DNA of 64,000 nt from positions 1 through 64,000 of the forward strand of contig NJAL01000007.1 in the NCBI GenBank assembly GCA_002591725.1, read 5' to 3'. This stretch comes from Candidatus Didemnitutus mandela (GTDB lineage: Bacteria; Verrucomicrobiota; Verrucomicrobiia; Opitutales; Opitutaceae). The stretch's first letter is position 1, and each line of letters opens with the position of its first letter. Shown here piece after piece: positions 11,285 through 21,267 of this stretch. A program made the translations under genes and the position numbers. The notes below the pieces were generated by a model. The model ran no database searches and was not told the DNA's origin. It worked only from the letters and a program-made list of their open reading frames with translations.

Positions 11285-12060
11285 GATACCGCCTGCCTCC
11301 GGGAACCGAGACAGCGGCTGAAGCCGACCCTCCGGTAATTTGCATGGGACACTGCATCATTCTCGAAGTCGTTCGCCGTCGCAGCCGCCGATATCCATTT
11401 CGAGTCTTTGGAATGCCGTTTTTGCGTGCGCTACCTCGTCGATGGCGTGCTCACTGAGGTCGATTTCTCGCCAAAATACCTGCAGCTCGCGATCATTTCC
11501 CGGCTGAAGATTACCACGAACATCACATCGCTTGAAAGCGGGTGCTGCAGGTCGGACGGAATTCAAGTCAGCTTTGGCGAAAACCCGCGCGTGTCCTCTG
11601 CTCTCCTACCGTGCGCGGTGAAAGCATCGTGATGCGCATTCTGGACAAGGAAGGGCTGTAACTCGGTTTGTTGGAAGTTGGCTTTCCGGTGACGACAAGC
11701 TGTGTTTCAAAAACCTTGTCGCCTTCGTCCTACGGAATCGTTTTTCGTTACAGGGGTAACCGGATCAGAAAAACGACGAAACACTCTACGGTTGTCTGCA
11801 TTTCCTCAGCCAACCGGGTTGGCAAGATCATTACCGACGACGATCCCGTTTAATACTAGCTTGCGAACATCAACCAGGCGCCCGTAAGCGCGGACATTGG
11901 CATGATTTTCGTCTCTGCGGTGCAAGCGATGCTGCGTCAGACGTCGAGTATCGTCATGGTTGGCGAAGCTTGCGTCCGCTAGACCACAAAAATCTTCATT
12001 AACATCTTGCTGATCAGCTGCCTTGTGTTCAGTAATTCAACAAGCTGTGCACCAACGACG
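11285..12060 (+). pseudogene. GspE/PilB-type secretion or pilus ATPase pseudogene (first of two)
   Basis: Family role: hexameric ATPase powering type II secretion or type IV pilus assembly. Visible blocks: DIHFESLE in one frame near 11390, then CVRYLVDGVLTEVDFSPK (11420-11480) and LQLAIISRLKI (11483-11515). An RGESIVMRILDKEGL block follows near 11620-11660 and a YGIVFVTG Walker A region near 11733 with the P-loop lysine region scrambled. Next are VSADIGMIF near 11885 and AMLRQTSSIVMVGEA near 11927-11970, the Walker B/His-box region. The sequence then runs straight into the N-terminal part of a second ATPase, with the C-terminal third missing. Several frameshifts; not functional. Whether it served secretion or pili cannot be told. 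Confidence 0.85.
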
Positions 12061-13400
12061 CGTCGAGCGCTGGCGTTCACCTCGCCACATCGGCGCCGAG
12101 GCCGCTTCGATCGAACAGCTCCTTACTGAGCTTACGCGCTAGGTGGAGACATCTGAAGACCACGGATTTTAACAAACCCGACATCGAGCAGATGGCGGGG
12201 GCAGATACCGATTATTCGCTTCGCAAACCTTGTCTTCGGGAAGACTATTCGCGACCAAACTTCCGACATGCACTTCGAGCACGAACCAATGATTCGCTGC
12301 CGCATTATGGAGCGCCATTACAAGATTACAAGATGGGGCCTCTTCCGCTGACGCTTGCGCTACCAATCACCTACCTACATCAAGGTACTTACAGGTTTTG
12401 AATATCGCGTAAAAACGCATATCAAAGCATGGGTGGATCAAACGGAATTTCTGCTGGGGTGCTGTGGATTTGTGCGTTTTAGTTTTTCCGGCGCAATTCG
12501 GGGAAAGCGTACTTATGAACAACCTTCGGCCCAGCTCGACATTCGCCAGCTCTGTATGCCATCGAGCGGACAAAGAGGATGCATATAACATTAATATGCT
12601 GGCCGAACGGCATCTTCAATTGTTACCTAGCCTAACGGCTCCGGTAAGGCTAAGATCCTTTATAGCGGTCTAACGGCCTGTGGTTGTTTAATTTGCCCGA
12701 CGTAAAGATTCTTACTTTCGAAGATCCCGTAGGATATGAAATCCATGGCATCATACAGGTATCGGTAAAATATGCTGCGGCTCTCTTCTTAGCTTGGGCG
12801 CTGACTCTTTTGTCCGGCAGGATCCCGACATCATAATGGCCGGAGAAATCCACGATCTCGAGACTATCCAGAACGCGATCCAGGTATCGTTTACCGGCCA
12901 TCTGGTGCTTAACAACCTTGCACAAGGGCAAAATGTGGGCCCGGGGGGCTGCCCACCCGGTTTGTCAGGAGCCAAGCGACTTTTGCTCGCGTCCACGGTA
13001 GAGGCTGTGTTGGTGAAGCGGCTTGTACGATGAGCCATCCCATTATACCCCCCTTTACGCTCTGTTGTCAGCAGCTTTTCAGTAGCTCGAGATTACACTG
13101 GAGCAGGTAGGCGACCGACCACTCTATGTTGGGCGTTTGCTGCCCAGCTTGTTACAGATACCAGCTATCGGAGCCAGCATGGTATTTTCGAATTACTCTT
13201 TGCTCAACGCTGCTTTTTGCGAGCTTATAGTCCAAAGTGCATCGCTGGTGTAGTTGCGACGGAAAGCAATTAATTCCGGTGTGACTTCCCTACATAAAAC
13301 TGGACTGTGGACGATTTTCGATGGGCATCCACTCTGGAGGAGATAGCCCAAAATACACCTAATGCCGTGCTTTGCCACCACTATTAGCCATTGCCGTGCT
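12061..13400 (+). pseudogene. second GspE/PilB-type ATPase pseudogene
   Basis: Blocks in order across frames: IEQMAGADT...IIRFANLVFGK (12185-12240), ASDMHFEHEPMIRCRI (12262-12310), FPAQFGESVL (12490-12520), [19 protein letters not shown] (12705-12762), [19 protein letters not shown] (12817-12873) and [11 protein letters not shown] (12891-12925), then [17 protein letters not shown] (12979-13029). A C-terminal segment reading ELIVQSASLV...LRRKAINSGVTSLHKTGL follows near 13220-13310. The P-loop region between 12600 and 12700 is destroyed. The order matches a single GspE/PilB protein and is collinear with the first ATPase remnant upstream. No intact reading frame exceeds about 80 codons. Confidence 0.88.
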
Positions 13401-13439
13401 GAACAAGCAGGCAACCTGCAGCCGGCTGTCTGCCGATTA

Positions 13440-14690
13440 AGTAATCTCCGACTTAAAAATACGTAGTTTATTTCCCATTGGCGTGTCTAGCGGCGGAGTG
13501 TTGTTGCCCAGGCTATCGTCCCGAAGAGATCGTTTGTTCCAAAAACTTGTGTTTCGGTGTTGTTCCCAGCTGAAGAATCGGGTTCGGAACGCAAGTCGGT
13601 CGCGAAACCCTGAACTTACTGGACTTAGGGTCCTGTTCATGGCTCCCATCAGCGCGAAGGAGCTGAGCGCATTCACCTAGCAGCTTGCTACACTGTGTTG
13701 GCATGCTGTTGTTTGGCCTGGGAATGTTCGAAAAGTAGAAACGCAACAACGCGTTCGGAAAAACTATCAGCACCATTGCTGAAGATGTTCGTTCCCGTTC
13801 CGGTGGCACACTGTCGGAAACGGTGTTGTGTTATCTGCGCACGTCCGAACGGCTTTACTCCAACATGGTCAAGGCCGGAGAATTTGTTGACGACGTTCTC
13901 AATCAGCTGATGACGTTTTGCGAAAAGAGCCTAAAACTGTGCGGGAGGGTAAAATTCGACGATGTTTTGCTCAGCCGTCGTTATGGGTGTTACCGTGTTC
14001 ATTCTTGCTGCGTTGATTGTTTTTGTTGCCCCAAAAATCAAACAAGTTTTTCCGGTCTGCTGAAAAGAGAGCTCAGTTCCCTTGGCCTGGCTCTCCTGGT
14101 CAGCCAAGCGGAGCAGCAACATTACGGCATCGTTTTGTTGCTGCTCGTGGCTCCGCTATTATACTAGGTCGGACAGCTGTTCGAACGGCCTCAAGACGTC
14201 GCGTCAGTGTCAGTGGCCGGACGTTGCTTAGGCTCTTTGTCTTTGGCGATTTCTTTTCCAAATCGTTTGTGACGCGTTTTCCCCAGACTTGTTTAGTTCC
14301 CTACTCGAGAACGGTGCGCCAGATCCTTTAGGCGCTTGGCATCACGCACCACACCTATGGCAAACATCTACATTGCCAATGCGATCGACTTCGTACATAC
14401 TTACATTATGAGGACCATCTGGTTACACAAATTCCTCGAAACCACTCAAGTAGCTTTACCGATAATGGCGAGCATGATCAAGGTGGATGAATAGGCCGGA
14501 TAACTGTCCGGAATGCTCGTAAAAATCGTCGATACTTTCGACAACGAAGTGAGACAACGCGGTCGGGGCCTTAAGCTCCCTGGTTGAAGTCGATTCTAAT
14601 CATCTTTCTCTCCGGCGTGGTCGGGTAATTGACCGTGATAACGCTTTTTCCCGATTATCTGCATTATTCAGCCCATGGGAATGGGGCAGC
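13440..14690 (+). pseudogene. GspF/PilC inner-membrane platform protein pseudogene
   Basis: Family role: inner-membrane platform of type II secretion or type IV pili. Visible are ISAKELSAFT (13650-13679, then a stop) and QLATL (13681). A shifted FGKTISTIAEDVRS block lies near 13750-13795, NMVKAGEFVDDVLNQLMTF near 13862-13919 and EKSLKLCGRVKFDD near 13922-13963. The hydrophobic segment around 14000-14050 ends VPKIKQVF in another frame. In the second half come VANAIDFVHT (14375-14402), MASMIKVDE (14465-14493) and MLVKIVDTFDNEV (14514-14552). It follows the two ATPase remnants in the usual E-E-F order, so this was one secretion/pilus operon, all lost. Ends are approximate. Confidence 0.85.
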
Positions 14691-14727
14691 CTTCCTCACC
14701 ACCGCCCACGTTGTGCGAGGTAAGCAC

Positions 14728-15717
14728 CTATGCGGACGGCTTTGCCAACAAGAGTTGGGTATTGAGGCCGGCGTGCCGGGCGGAAAATTCTGACCCCTCG
14801 AGTGCTTGGCGCAACAAGCGTTGAACCATCCCCATTTTCGCGTCGAGATCGTCGACTTTGGCCACAAACACTGCTTCAGGCGTGGAGGCGATCACGGCCG
14901 CGCCCCACTCGAGTTCTCCTTGGTGACTCAGCACGATGTGCTCAAGTCGCTCGAGTAAATCATTCGCAAGTTTCGCTTTGAGGCCTGCTTTGCGAACAAG
15001 CTGGTAGCCGAGCACCACGTGCCCCTGCAAAATGCCGCGGCGGCTTTTTGCGGCGACAAATTCGCTCTCGTACTCTAGAGCTTTACCAACGTCGTGAGTT
15101 AGTACGCCTGCGAGAGCAAGGTCGCCGTGCGTTTCCGGATACAGCGGAAGCAAAACCTGCGTTGCGCGTGCTATGTGCACTGTGTGTTCGAGCAATCCGT
15201 GTCGATAAGCATGGTGCATAGAAACAGCGGCTGGAGCGATCCGGAAAGCCTCGCCGACATCGTCAAATACGCCTTGCACGGTTGCGCGCAGCTCGGGCTG
15301 TTGAATTGCCTCGATGTGCTCTTGCAGCTCAACCCAGAGCGCGCCGGCGTCCTCAGGAGCTATTTCGATCAAACTGGAGAGCAGTGGCGAACCACTGAAC
15401 TGATTGAGCGTTATCGTTTCCGCACGCAGGAGGTGGGGGGACAGTTGATCCTGGTAGTATTTGACTTTTGCTTCGATCCGCAGAATCCTACCTTCCTTCA
15501 AGTTCGTGAGCGCTTCGAAGTTCGGGTGATCGCCAAACACGTTTAGGTTGAAGCTCCCTGTCTTGTCACCAAGCTCGAGCGAAAGGAAGAGATTCCCGTT
15601 TTTAGCCGCCTTGCTGGTGGAGCGCCGCAACAACAGTATGGCCGCAAAGGTGTCTCCTCCATCGCGCGTGAGCAATTTGATTTCACGGACGGAAAGAGGG
15701 TTGGGGAAGTTAGTCAT
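14728..15717 (-). CDS. OB-fold/HD-domain 3'-5' exoribonuclease-like protein (YhaM type)
   Basis: 329 residues, close to the 310-330 of the YhaM family, whose Bacillus member is a 3'-5' exoribonuclease. Residues about 15-105 form an OB-type nucleic-acid-binding domain (SLELGDKTGSFNLNVFG, then KEGRILRIEAKVKYYQDQL). The HD domain follows: metal-ligand His in GLLEHTVHIARA (about 177), His-Asp in GVLTHDVGKALEYE (about 207-208), and later His residues in LQGHVVLGYQL and HIVLSHQGELEWG. All expected HD ligands are present, so it is probably active. Start ATG 15717 has no Shine-Dalgarno sequence. It is separated from the dead pilus genes and reads on the opposite strand. Substrate is not evident from sequence. 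Confidence 0.85.
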   Translation of the reverse strand: MTNFPNPLSVREIKLLTRDGGDTFAAILLLRRSTSKAAKNGNLFLSLELGDKTGSFNLNVFGDHPNFEALTNLKEGRILRIEAKVKYYQDQLSPHLLRAETITLNQFSGSPLLSSLIEIAPEDAGALWVELQEHIEAIQQPELRATVQGVFDDVGEAFRIAPAAVSMHHAYRHGLLEHTVHIARATQVLLPLYPETHGDLALAGVLTHDVGKALEYESEFVAAKSRRGILQGHVVLGYQLVRKAGLKAKLANDLLERLEHIVLSHQGELEWGAAVIASTPEAVFVAKVDDLDAKMGMVQRLLRQALEGSEFSARHAGLNTQLLLAKPSA

Positions 15718-16381
15718 GTTTTTTGACGAGAGCAGAGGTGTAGGCGAGGAAGAATAGACGCTTTGTATTTTTTAACAACGCAATAAAAACCGTTTCCGAA
15801 TGGCAGTAGATGGTAACTGGCCTTATCGAGGGCCTGGAGCCAGCTGGAGGTAGCGTCATAATCGCGCAGACGCCTATGACGTCCGTGAAGATTGTTGCCT
15901 GATATTGACTGCAGAACGTGGCAATTGCAGCTTTTTAAGTGCAAATAAGCGCTTCGATAACATAGATTAGCAGGTACTTGGTGCTGATTTCCTGGAGATG
16001 TCCTATGACATGCTTATCGCCGAAGGCAGAAAAAGCCTCTTTCCCGTATGTATCAGCCTGCCGGGATCGGGCTCAGGAGGTCGGTGGCGGTGTCGCCGAA
16101 TTTATTTGGAAATTGTTGGTTTAAAAAATGAATAAATAAGTCCGTGCATAGTCTCGATGGCGAAGGCGGAATGCTGCTGGATCCAGGCAGCATGGGAAAT
16201 TGCTTGGAGAAAAGCCGGCTGCAGTTGTCGATGCACAGCAGCAATGTATCTTTACCTATTGGAGGTGGAGGTGTGCTCATACACCCAGTCGGTTTCTCGG
16301 TGACGTGCTCTCCTCAACTAGTTTTTCTAAGGGCTGAGATTTTGGCTAGCAAAGCTGGCCTGGCGGATTAATGAGAACCGG
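15718..16381. other. intergenic region, no recognisable gene
   Basis: No open frame with convincing coding character. A minus-strand stretch around 15870-15750 (RDYDATSSWLQALDKASYHL) looks like former protein but I cannot place it. Nothing resembling an RNA gene is evident. The promoter for the minus-strand nuclease gene should lie at its low-coordinate end. Confidence 0.4.
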
Positions 16382-16927
16382 ATGCAGCTGACGCTTCAAC
16401 CACTCGCGACCGCTTGCTGTGTGTCCGGTCGGCCATTTGCCGAGCACGATCGCGTGGTCTGTTATCTCGTGCGCGAAGTCAATGGCCTGACCGTTAGGCG
16501 GGACGTGCTGGCAACCGAAGACAGAAATCTACCCAAGCCGGAGGAGACTTACTGCCGCTGGATCATTTTCTACAACCCACGCTTGGCTAACGGAAACAAC
16601 GAGCGCAACCTGAAAGTGGCCGGGGAAAACCTCTTCCTCACGCTCGCTGACCCCGACAATCCCGAATCGGAAGCAAACACGCAGCTACTCCAGTTTCTTG
16701 CTTTGATGCTAGAGCGAAAGCGGCTCTTGAAGCCGCGCGGATTGACCGCAGACCGCGCCCGCCAAATTCTGGAGCATGTGCCGAGCCATCAGCTTTACGA
16801 AATCCCAGTTGGCAATCTGGATCAGAAATTCTTCCTCAAAATCCAAGATCAGCTGGGTTCGCTCGGCCTCGCGCCAAAAAATAAGCTGAAGCCCACAGCT
16901 GCCGAGACGTTAGCCGTCAACAGCTGA
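16382..16927 (+). CDS. conserved-looking protein of unknown function, 181 aa
   Basis: I do not recognise a named family. The protein is soluble (no signal peptide or membrane segment), with paired Cys residues near the N-terminus (ATACCVSGRPF, residues about 9-19) and another in EETYCRWIIFYNP, which might form a small metal or structural site. A helical middle follows (TQLLQFLALMLERKRLLKPR) and a C-terminal segment (YEIPVGNLDQKFFLKIQDQL). It is uninterrupted and of normal codon character while its surroundings are broken, which argues it is under selection. ATG 16382 is used; no Shine-Dalgarno sequence precedes it. It ends 58 bp before the end of the convergent 587-aa gene. Confidence 0.75.
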   Translation: MQLTLQPLATACCVSGRPFAEHDRVVCYLVREVNGLTVRRDVLATEDRNLPKPEETYCRWIIFYNPRLANGNNERNLKVAGENLFLTLADPDNPESEANTQLLQFLALMLERKRLLKPRGLTADRARQILEHVPSHQLYEIPVGNLDQKFFLKIQDQLGSLGLAPKNKLKPTAAETLAVNS

Positions 16928-16985
16928 TTGAACAATCCGCCAAAAAGAAGACCCCTACGAAAAGTTTGGCTTTCCCTTGGAAGAT

Positions 16986-18749
16986 TCAGTCTTCCAGGAA
17001 CGCTAGATCTGGATCAAATCTAAAGGATAGGCGATAGATCTGGCTGGGGAGCATGGTCAACGGGTGGGGGCGCGTGAAATTTTGCACGTAGTGCAATTTG
17101 CCGTAGTTCGTGCGATAAGCGGGATCGTTGGTGACAACCTTCGTTTCCTGCCAGTTGGCATGAAAATCATTTTTGAGCACCGAGCAGCGATGGCCGTTTT
17201 TGCCGAGGACGATCGAACTGCTGACCCGGTATTTCGAGTGCGGCGTGCCGACTACGAGCGAGAAACGAAATTTATCGAGCTGCACTTGGCTTTTTACCTT
17301 ATAGGCGAATTCAGCGTTCACCTTGTTGCCAGCGAAGACCCATTGCACTCTTACGCTGCCGATGTGGCGAACGAGTTGTTCCTTAGTGTTGATGAGCTCG
17401 GGCTGCTCATAACGGAAGTAAAAGGAGTTCTTCGGCCCCAATCCGGTAACGCAGCCCTGGCCATAAAAAGCTGGTACGGTTACTTGGTCGCCAAACGTGA
17501 GTTCGGGAAGCATCACAGGTAGGTAAACGCTGTTTGGCCAATCGAAGATGCCCGGTGAGTGGGGAAAAGCCAAATTGTCGGAGGTGCATTGGTCGCCGGA
17601 GCTGACCAACGGGAACTGCACCTGTAGGCCGGATTCGGCATCGTGATAAAGAAACAGACCCTGTTCCTTGCGATTCGATTTGTCGAAAATTACGAAACGG
17701 CCGGTCGTCCGCACCGGATCGGCCTTGGTTGCCCCAAGGGGAACATTGGCGGCCTTCGCGAGGTGAGACCACTGGCAGAGGTAACAGGCGGCGTCGAAAT
17801 TGGCGATCCTCGTAGTGTGCATGGCGCAGGCTGTGCGTTCCTCGTCGCGCACGTTGAGTGCGCCATGCTCCTGGTCGATATGTGTCTGAAAGAAGAAGTA
17901 GAACAGACGGCGCAGCAGGTCGAAGTACTTCGGCTTTTTGTCGTCGGGGATCAAGGCATCGCACATGGCTTGGAGGATGATGCTGATGCAGTGCATCTGG
18001 CCGTAGACCCCGGCCGCCTTGCCATAGGCCCAGCCGAGGCCGTCTGCACGGACAAGGCTCGACATGAGCTTGATGTATTTCTCGGTGCAGGTGTTCAGCG
18101 TGGGAAACTTCCGCTCACGGATGGCCGAATTTATGTGGAGCTGGAGCGCCGAGCGGGTGAACACGAGCGTCATCACGCCATGCAGGTTGAAATGACCACC
18201 GATGCCGCCTTTAGTAATATCGTCAAAGAAACCAGTGGAGCTTGTTTGGTTAATACGGTCAACCATGCGCTCAATGAAGAACGAGGTTTCATCTTTCTTC
18301 GAAAAACCGAGTGAGAAGTGGCAGACTGCCTTCGCGATGTTGAACACCTGCCAGTAGTTTTCATAGTCCCTTCGGTACAGCAGCTGCTTGTCGAGGCGTT
18401 GGCGGGTTTCGTCGACGAGGCGTTCCCAAACCGGGTTACTCTCTTTCACTGGACCGAAAGTAAGGAGACCGAGCGAGGCATAGGCAAGGCCGTTTTCGGA
18501 GGCGGGCTCCGTAAAAGTCTGGGCGGTTATCGTGCGAGCTGCGAGATCGATGAGGTCATAGCTCTTTAATGTGGTTTCTCCGGTGGCACGATAATATTCG
18601 CCGAGAGCGTAGGCAACGTGGCCGGGCTCATCGGAGTGCGGATTTTCTCCGGGAACAGGAGTGACGGAACCATCGTGATTAATTGCGTCAAGGTTGTGGA
18701 CCAACATCGACACGGCCATGTCGAGACATTGCTCGGAAAAACTATTCAT
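16986..18749 (-). CDS. large conserved-looking protein of unknown function, 587 aa
   Basis: Function not recognised. The N-terminal two thirds are mostly helical with Trp/Tyr/His-rich turns (DEPGHVAYALGEYYRATGE, GGHFNLHGVMTLVFTRSAL, ADGLGWAYGKAAGVYGQMH), a look shared with (alpha/alpha) toroid proteins such as polysaccharide lyases and six-hairpin glycosidases. The C-terminal third looks beta-rich (VQFPLVSSGDQC, YGQGCVTGLGPKNSFYFRY). This architecture would fit a carbohydrate-active enzyme, but no catalytic motif can be named and no signal peptide is visible, so it may act in the cytoplasm. It lies 90 bp downstream of the second rho on the same strand, suggesting an operon. Start ATG 18749 has no Shine-Dalgarno sequence. 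Intact in an eroded genome, so likely important. Confidence 0.8.
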   Translation of the reverse strand: MNSFSEQCLDMAVSMLVHNLDAINHDGSVTPVPGENPHSDEPGHVAYALGEYYRATGETTLKSYDLIDLAARTITAQTFTEPASENGLAYASLGLLTFGPVKESNPVWERLVDETRQRLDKQLLYRRDYENYWQVFNIAKAVCHFSLGFSKKDETSFFIERMVDRINQTSSTGFFDDITKGGIGGHFNLHGVMTLVFTRSALQLHINSAIRERKFPTLNTCTEKYIKLMSSLVRADGLGWAYGKAAGVYGQMHCISIILQAMCDALIPDDKKPKYFDLLRRLFYFFFQTHIDQEHGALNVRDEERTACAMHTTRIANFDAACYLCQWSHLAKAANVPLGATKADPVRTTGRFVIFDKSNRKEQGLFLYHDAESGLQVQFPLVSSGDQCTSDNLAFPHSPGIFDWPNSVYLPVMLPELTFGDQVTVPAFYGQGCVTGLGPKNSFYFRYEQPELINTKEQLVRHIGSVRVQWVFAGNKVNAEFAYKVKSQVQLDKFRFSLVVGTPHSKYRVSSSIVLGKNGHRCSVLKNDFHANWQETKVVTNDPAYRTNYGKLHYVQNFTRPHPLTMLPSQIYRLSFRFDPDLAFLED

Positions 18750-18839
18750 TCAGGAGAAAGTACCTAGCTCGCTTGGCGAAAGTGTCGTTGGGCGAGGATG
18801 CATTTGGATATTTGCTCTCTTCTCTCATGTAAATGTAAA

Positions 18840-20012
18840 TTAATGAATAATGAGTTTTATAAATTCTTCATTGTTATTTGTTTTTGAAATCCGAGCAAGC
18901 ATCGTTTCTGTAATTTCCTCGACTTTCTGCTGCACGAAAGCGCGGCGGAAAAAGTGGATGCCTTCAAGCTTCTTTGCATCGAGCAGGAGCTCTTCCTTGC
19001 GGGTGCCGGAGGCGGACACGTTGATCGCCGGCCAGGTGCGCATCTCAGCGCATTTGCGGTCGAGCACCAGCTCCATGTTTCCGGTCCCCTTGAACTCCTG
19101 GAAAATTACGTCGTCCATGCGCGAACCAGTTTCGACGAGAATCGAGGCAATGATCGTGAGTGAACCGCCGTCCTCCGTATTGCGCGCTGCGGCGAAGAGC
19201 TGGCGCGGTTTTTCAAGGGCGCGAACGTCCAGACCGCCGCTGCCGGTTCGCCCAGAATTGCGTTGGGTGTTATAGGCACGGGAAAGGCGGGTGAGCGAAT
19301 CTACGAAGAGCACCACGTCCTTACCGGCTTCCACCAGGCGTTTGGCGCGTTCGATGCAAAGCTCTGCGATATGAATGTGGTTTTCTACTGTCTCGTCGTT
19401 CGAGGAGGCCCAGACCTCTGCGCGGACACTGCGCTTGAAGTCGGTGACTTCTTCTGGGCGTTCGTCCACTAACAGGATCGCTACGTGACACTCTGGGCGG
19501 TTTTCCAGAACGCCGAGGGCCATGTCGCGCAATATCGTAGTTTTCCCAGTGCGCGGCGGAGCGACGATCAGGCCGCGGGTGCCTTTGCCGATAGGGCAGA
19601 AGAGGTCGACCACGCGAGTGGTCATACGCTCATCCTCCATTTCGAGCTTAATGTGCTCGTTGGGCGTGATCGTGAGGAGATTGGAAAATTCGATGACCTT
19701 GCGCCGGGCATGCAGATCCATGTCGTCGACTTTTTCGATGAAACGAACTTTCGGGTTAGGGAAACGTAGATCGGGGCTGGCGTTGGCCGTGACCATGCTT
19801 CCTTGTTGGAGCTTGAAACGACGGATCAATTCACGGGGTACAAAGGGGGTCGTCGGCCGGCGTTTACCAAAATGTGCTGGATCAATCAGCGCACCATTGT
19901 GATTTTTATCAACGTCAAGGATGCCCTCAACAAGAATAGAGTTCTCCAGCTGCTCCGGAGCTTGAGCGGAAGCCTTCATCAGGGGGGCATCGGGCAATTT
20001 TTCATTATCCAT
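18840..20012 (-). CDS. Rho paralogue lacking the long N-terminal extension
   Basis: 390 residues. It has an RNA-binding-like N-terminal part (ILVEGILDVDKNHNGALID), then a complete Rho ATPase core: Walker [14 protein letters not shown] near residue 150, [14 protein letters not shown], and Walker B VVLFVDSLTRLSRA near 228-242. The Q-loop region GSGGLDVRALEKPRQLFAAA and [13 protein letters not shown] follow, then the R-loop ARISKTNNNEEF near the end. It is shorter than canonical Rho (about 420) and lacks the SAP-like N-domain of the other copy at 9186-11051. The two cores differ widely, so this is an old paralogue rather than a recent duplicate. It could terminate a subset of transcripts or act as an RNA translocase. 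ATG 20012 is the start; no Shine-Dalgarno sequence. Intact. Confidence 0.93.
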   Translation of the reverse strand: MDNEKLPDAPLMKASAQAPEQLENSILVEGILDVDKNHNGALIDPAHFGKRRPTTPFVPRELIRRFKLQQGSMVTANASPDLRFPNPKVRFIEKVDDMDLHARRKVIEFSNLLTITPNEHIKLEMEDERMTTRVVDLFCPIGKGTRGLIVAPPRTGKTTILRDMALGVLENRPECHVAILLVDERPEEVTDFKRSVRAEVWASSNDETVENHIHIAELCIERAKRLVEAGKDVVLFVDSLTRLSRAYNTQRNSGRTGSGGLDVRALEKPRQLFAAARNTEDGGSLTIIASILVETGSRMDDVIFQEFKGTGNMELVLDRKCAEMRTWPAINVSASGTRKEELLLDAKKLEGIHFFRRAFVQQKVEEITETMLARISKTNNNEEFIKLIIH

Positions 20013-20988
20013 ACAAAACGATAAGTGCTAAGTTGTCGAGGCTTGAACATTAAACCCATCGACAGCAATTGTTTGAAACCTTTTCAGTTTAAACCCCTAA
20101 ACAAGAGAATAGTTGATGGATCAAACGGTTACTTTACTGTCTTTAGTGTCCCGGGAGAGCAAAGACTTTCAGCCCTCAGCCGAGTTCATGGAGCCAAGAC
20201 AACCTTGGTATCTACATGATTTACCCTAAACTCTATAAGAAGTCTCTGTCAATGCCCCAAAAAAAATTTTACAAAACAGGGAAATGAGCTACCGGGACAC
20301 CTAGTCCGGGAGCAAGCCTTTCAAAAATTTTTAGACTGGCGTGCTGCCGTACGCTAAATGGTTTGCGTGTGGAAAGCTAAATATCTCCGAAAAATTGCTT
20401 CGATAAACACCTCGTTATGGTTCGCGAAAATAAGTTTGCGGTTGTTTTCGAGGAGCGAGCCCGGAGACGTTCGTACCATCACTTACCGGCAGCTTTATTT
20501 TTACGTCGCCCGTTTCCCGTGCTTGTTGGAAAATTCCGGTATTAAACTGGGCGATCAGGTCGCTACCTGTCATCTACATGCTGATGATTCCCGGGGCCGT
20601 CATCGGCGATGTTTCCTGCGTTGACGTCGTTCATATTGTATTTTTCTGCGGTTTCAGCGCGGAAGCTTTGAGGGATCGCATCAACAACTGCCAATCCAAG
20701 TTCGTTATTACCGCCGGCGGTGGCTGGCGTCGCAAAAAAAACTATCGAGCTCAAGGCCGCGGCAGACAAGGCTGTTGAGGGGTCGACGAGCGTGCAGTCC
20801 GTGCTGGTCATGAAACAGTGTGGCAAACCTGATAACGATGGTCGAAGACTGCGACGTCTGGAATCCTGACGTTTTGGAAGGTATGGCCCAATACGCCACA
20901 CAAAGCCAAAGCGTTTGATTCCGAGCACTCGCTCTTATACTATAATTTCAGGTCCGGTCCGGAAAACCAAAGGGCGTGTGTTGGCGGG

Positions 20989-21051
20989 ATACCTGATACC
21001 TGATACCTGATACCTGATACCTGATACCTGATACCTGATACCTGATACCTG
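20989..21051 (+). repeat. tandem repeat, 9 x 7 bp (ATACCTG)
   Basis: Nine perfect copies of ATACCTG. The array sits immediately after the AMP-binding-loop codons of the acs pseudogene, where the family normally continues with a Gly-Tyr-Leu-Leu-Gly stretch. One copy encodes the native Tyr-Leu, and the other eight (56 bp) are an expansion that shifts the frame. Perfect copies indicate recent, probably ongoing slippage. Confidence 0.98.
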
Positions 21052-21267
21052 CTCGGTGCGAGGGTGAACTCCTATCCTCTTACGTCTTCGATCTTAAGGA
21101 AACCGACTATTATTTCTGATTGGCGGACATCTATTGGATCACGGACCACAGTTACGTCGTTTACGACCTACTCTCCAACGGCTTCACGGTGTTCCTCCAT
21201 GAAGGGCGCACTCAATGAGCAGGACCCGGACCATCTTTGGTAGATGATCGATCGCCATGGCATCACC

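Noticed and set aside
17643-18314. Plus-strand frame of 223 codons inside the 587-aa gene
   Set aside because: Antisense to the longer, better-composed minus-strand frame; no recognisable motifs.
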